From Agrypnia vestita (lineage: Eukaryota; Arthropoda; Insecta; Trichoptera; Phryganeidae), in the NCBI GenBank assembly GCA_016648135.1, contig JADDOH010011124.1:124001-188000 (forward strand): a stretch of DNA of 64,000 nucleotides. Reading direction: 5' to 3'. The notes under the pieces were generated by a model. The model saw nothing but the letters and a program-made list of their open reading frames with translations, ran no database searches and had not been told where the DNA came from. The translations under genes and the position numbers were made by a program. This document shows positions 62,402-64,000 of the stretch, one piece after another (the stretch's first letter is position 1; every line of letters starts with the position of its first letter).

Positions 62402-62636
62402 ATTTTGTGTCATCCAAATTTATTGCTTTAACGTCAATCGGTTTCGATACCACTGTACTTTTAACGTCGTCAAAACGGACGTACACCGAGTGCTTTAGCG
62501 TTAACCCATCCTGATCGAAGACGTCAAAGTAATCAACGTGGGTAAATACAGATTCCAGGATTTTTCTCTTAAACACCTGCAATTTCAGAGTCAGAATAAA
62601 TGTTTGCTTCACTGGGCTATTTCCATGCTGAGGCAA
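62334..62636 (-). CDS. unknown open frame, perhaps exon or repeat
   Basis: A 100-codon minus frame; the portion VFKRKILESVFTHVDYFDVF, DQDGLTLKHSVYVRFDDVK, STVVSKPIDVKAINLDD has balanced protein-like composition and is preceded by CTGAAATTGCAG, a plausible splice acceptor. I do not recognise the family. Its end runs into the hairpin element at 62247-62401, so the C-terminus is repeat-derived. Bases near 62400-62430 weakly resemble the flank of the 17.5 kb MITE, so the whole frame may be repeat sequence. No donor or partner exon was found. Confidence 0.25.
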   Translation of the reverse strand: MPQHGNSPVKQTFILTLKLQVFKRKILESVFTHVDYFDVFDQDGLTLKHSVYVRFDDVKSTVVSKPIDVKAINLDDTKSEYFEYVQICQNSTGFLSQGHH

Positions 62637-62639
62637 ACC

Positions 62640-62895
62640 TCTTACATTTTTATATGGTGAATATATGTTAACTTTGAAAAATTACGGTATTTTTACATGT
62701 AAGATCCTAAGAAGTAAGTATTTATTTATTTATATAAAAAAAATAAAAAAAATGAAAATAATAAAAAATGCAAGGAAAAATAAACAAAAAAAAATACTAT
62801 TAAGAAGTGACGAATATTATACGAAGTTACGACGGATGGATAGACAACGAAATTATTATAATTGGGATTAAAGATTATAAATATAAATAAATTTA
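62640..62895. other. unassigned AT-rich stretch
   Basis: Ends with TTACGACGGATGGATAGACA, a typical insect transposon 3-prime phrase; no element could be bounded. Confidence 0.4.
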
Positions 62896-62899
62896 TACC

Positions 62900-63309
62900 G
62901 GTAGGTAATGTCTAGAACAGTCTAACACCTGAAACAACCTAGACGCGACGGAAATCCTCTCCCAAATATTAGTAAGCAATAGAATAATCTAGGAGGTTCG
63001 AAAGAACAGCGTTTCGCTTATATGGAGTACCGCGCCGCAAAATGGAGAATTTGTTGTGACATTTCGATCGACAGATACCGAGCGAGTTCTTACCGAAGTG
63101 GCGAAATTGGCTATTACAAGCGAAAATTGGATGGAATGGTGCTCATAGACGTGCGATAGTCTACGGAATAGTGTGATTTAAAAATTAGCGTCAAGTTTAA
63201 TACGTGCTAAATGACTTTTTCCGTTTAATAATTCATAAATCAATTATTAATATGTCGCTAATTCATTCCTGGTGTTTTCATTTGCACCCCGCAGCCACGA
63301 CCCGTGACA
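62900..63309 (-). mobile_element. LTR fragment related to the 39.3 kb solo LTR
   Basis: On the minus strand it starts TGTCACGGGTCGTGGCTGCG at 63309, close to TGTCACGAGTCTTGGCTGCG at 39332. CATTCCATCCAATTTTCGC and GTAAGAACT occur in the same order in both. ATAT borders the start (63310-63313), as at the other LTR. The far end could not be defined, so this is a truncated or diverged LTR. Confidence 0.6.
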
Positions 63310-63313
63310 ATAT

Positions 63314-64000
63314 ATTAAATGACTTATGAAATAAACAAATAAATAAGCATTCCATTTTCCAGTTTCGTAACAATTCCAGTTTTCATAATAAATTTTCAAA
63401 CAACTTGATGGCGCCCGGAGCATATGCAATTTCATAACACCGTTTTCAAACTTGATGTCGTCACTTCTAAGATTTTCTGTTGGTTTAATATCACTCGGTA
63501 AACGGCCATCTTAACTTTTGATTGGTGAATCGTGATGTCATTGCTTGAAAATATTTCAATTGCATGATGCGCGCGCATTCATTTTCATCTACAAATTTCA
63601 CTTTGAATACCCCTAATGAAACATAACTGCAAAACATAATAGTTTTAGCAAAAAAAATTAGGAAATATTTTTTTACAGCCACAGTACTAAGAACGGTCAC
63701 AATAAATGCATATGTCAGTAAAAATAAAAGCGTACGGCAGATATAAGCAATTTTTGGGATGTGTTGGACATAACTAAGTATAAGTAATCGAATAGGTATG
63801 TGATGAGAGAGTTTTACTTGTGTGTGAATGTATAGGTTAATAAAAGCGCCCCACGCATTTAATTTTATATACCTATACATCTATACTATAATCACTTTTA
63901 AAAAGAGCCAAGTGACTGTTAATAAAAGAGTCTCTCTTAATCAGTTTTTATACAAACGTGTTTTTATTATTTGAATATAATATTATTTTCAAATATTAAG
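63314..64000. other. unassigned stretch
   Basis: The minus frame 63491-63880 (129 codons) is hydrophobic and AT-rich with no recognised domain. Nothing else is supported. Confidence 0.45.

Overview
This window reads as nuclear DNA of an insect. It is strongly AT-rich, holds no bacterial-style gene blocks, carries a short array of the insect telomeric pentamer (CTAAC/TTAGG) at 21236-21270, and is packed with transposable elements typical of arthropods: mariner, pogo, hAT, Harbinger-like and Helitron-like elements, several LINE clades, Penelope-like elements and a solo LTR. I cannot name the order or species from sequence alone. I find no convincing intact host protein-coding gene. The longest open frames are antisense shadows or decayed transposon pieces, so the window is best described as an intergenic or intronic repeat landscape. 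Layout: 0.4-9 kb holds LINE 3-prime fragments, MITE-like repeats and a Penelope-type foldback. 9.4-10.5 kb is a complete but dead mariner with perfect inverted termini and a TA duplication. 10.8-11.2 kb is a GIY-YIG-like frame. 13.4-15.4 kb is a pogo-type transposon whose transposase was interrupted by a LINE. 16.1-19.2 kb holds two RTE-like LINE insertions with clear target duplications, one with a twin-priming 5-prime inversion. 20.7-21.4 kb is a Harbinger-like MITE containing the telomeric array. 22.4-23.9 kb is a LINE split by a TTAA-flanked element. 28.4-29.1 kb is a hAT-type MITE with an 8 bp duplication. 35.8-36.3 kb is a Helitron-like element carrying two perfect six-unit heat-shock elements. 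39.3-39.9 kb is a solo LTR. 44-50 kb holds Penelope-related foldbacks and a truncated Penelope-like copy nested in a LINE. 51-64 kb is more LINE and MITE debris plus a second LTR fragment. Three observations stand out. First, the Helitron-like element carries ready-made HSF-type binding arrays and could spread heat-inducible enhancers. Second, several Penelope-related loci share a hammerhead-ribozyme layout (stem I, CUGANGA, stem II, GAAA, a 2-4 nt palindromic stem III, UH cleavage site, stem I complement), each with one extra nucleotide before stem II. Third, one MITE family present at about fifteen loci keeps an AAGTGATCACTT palindrome inside its arms. Nested insertions allow a partial relative history: LINE inside pogo, Penelope-like inside LINE, and a TTAA element inside a LINE. 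Boundaries given with target duplications are read directly from the sequence; family names rest on recognised motifs and were not checked against a database.
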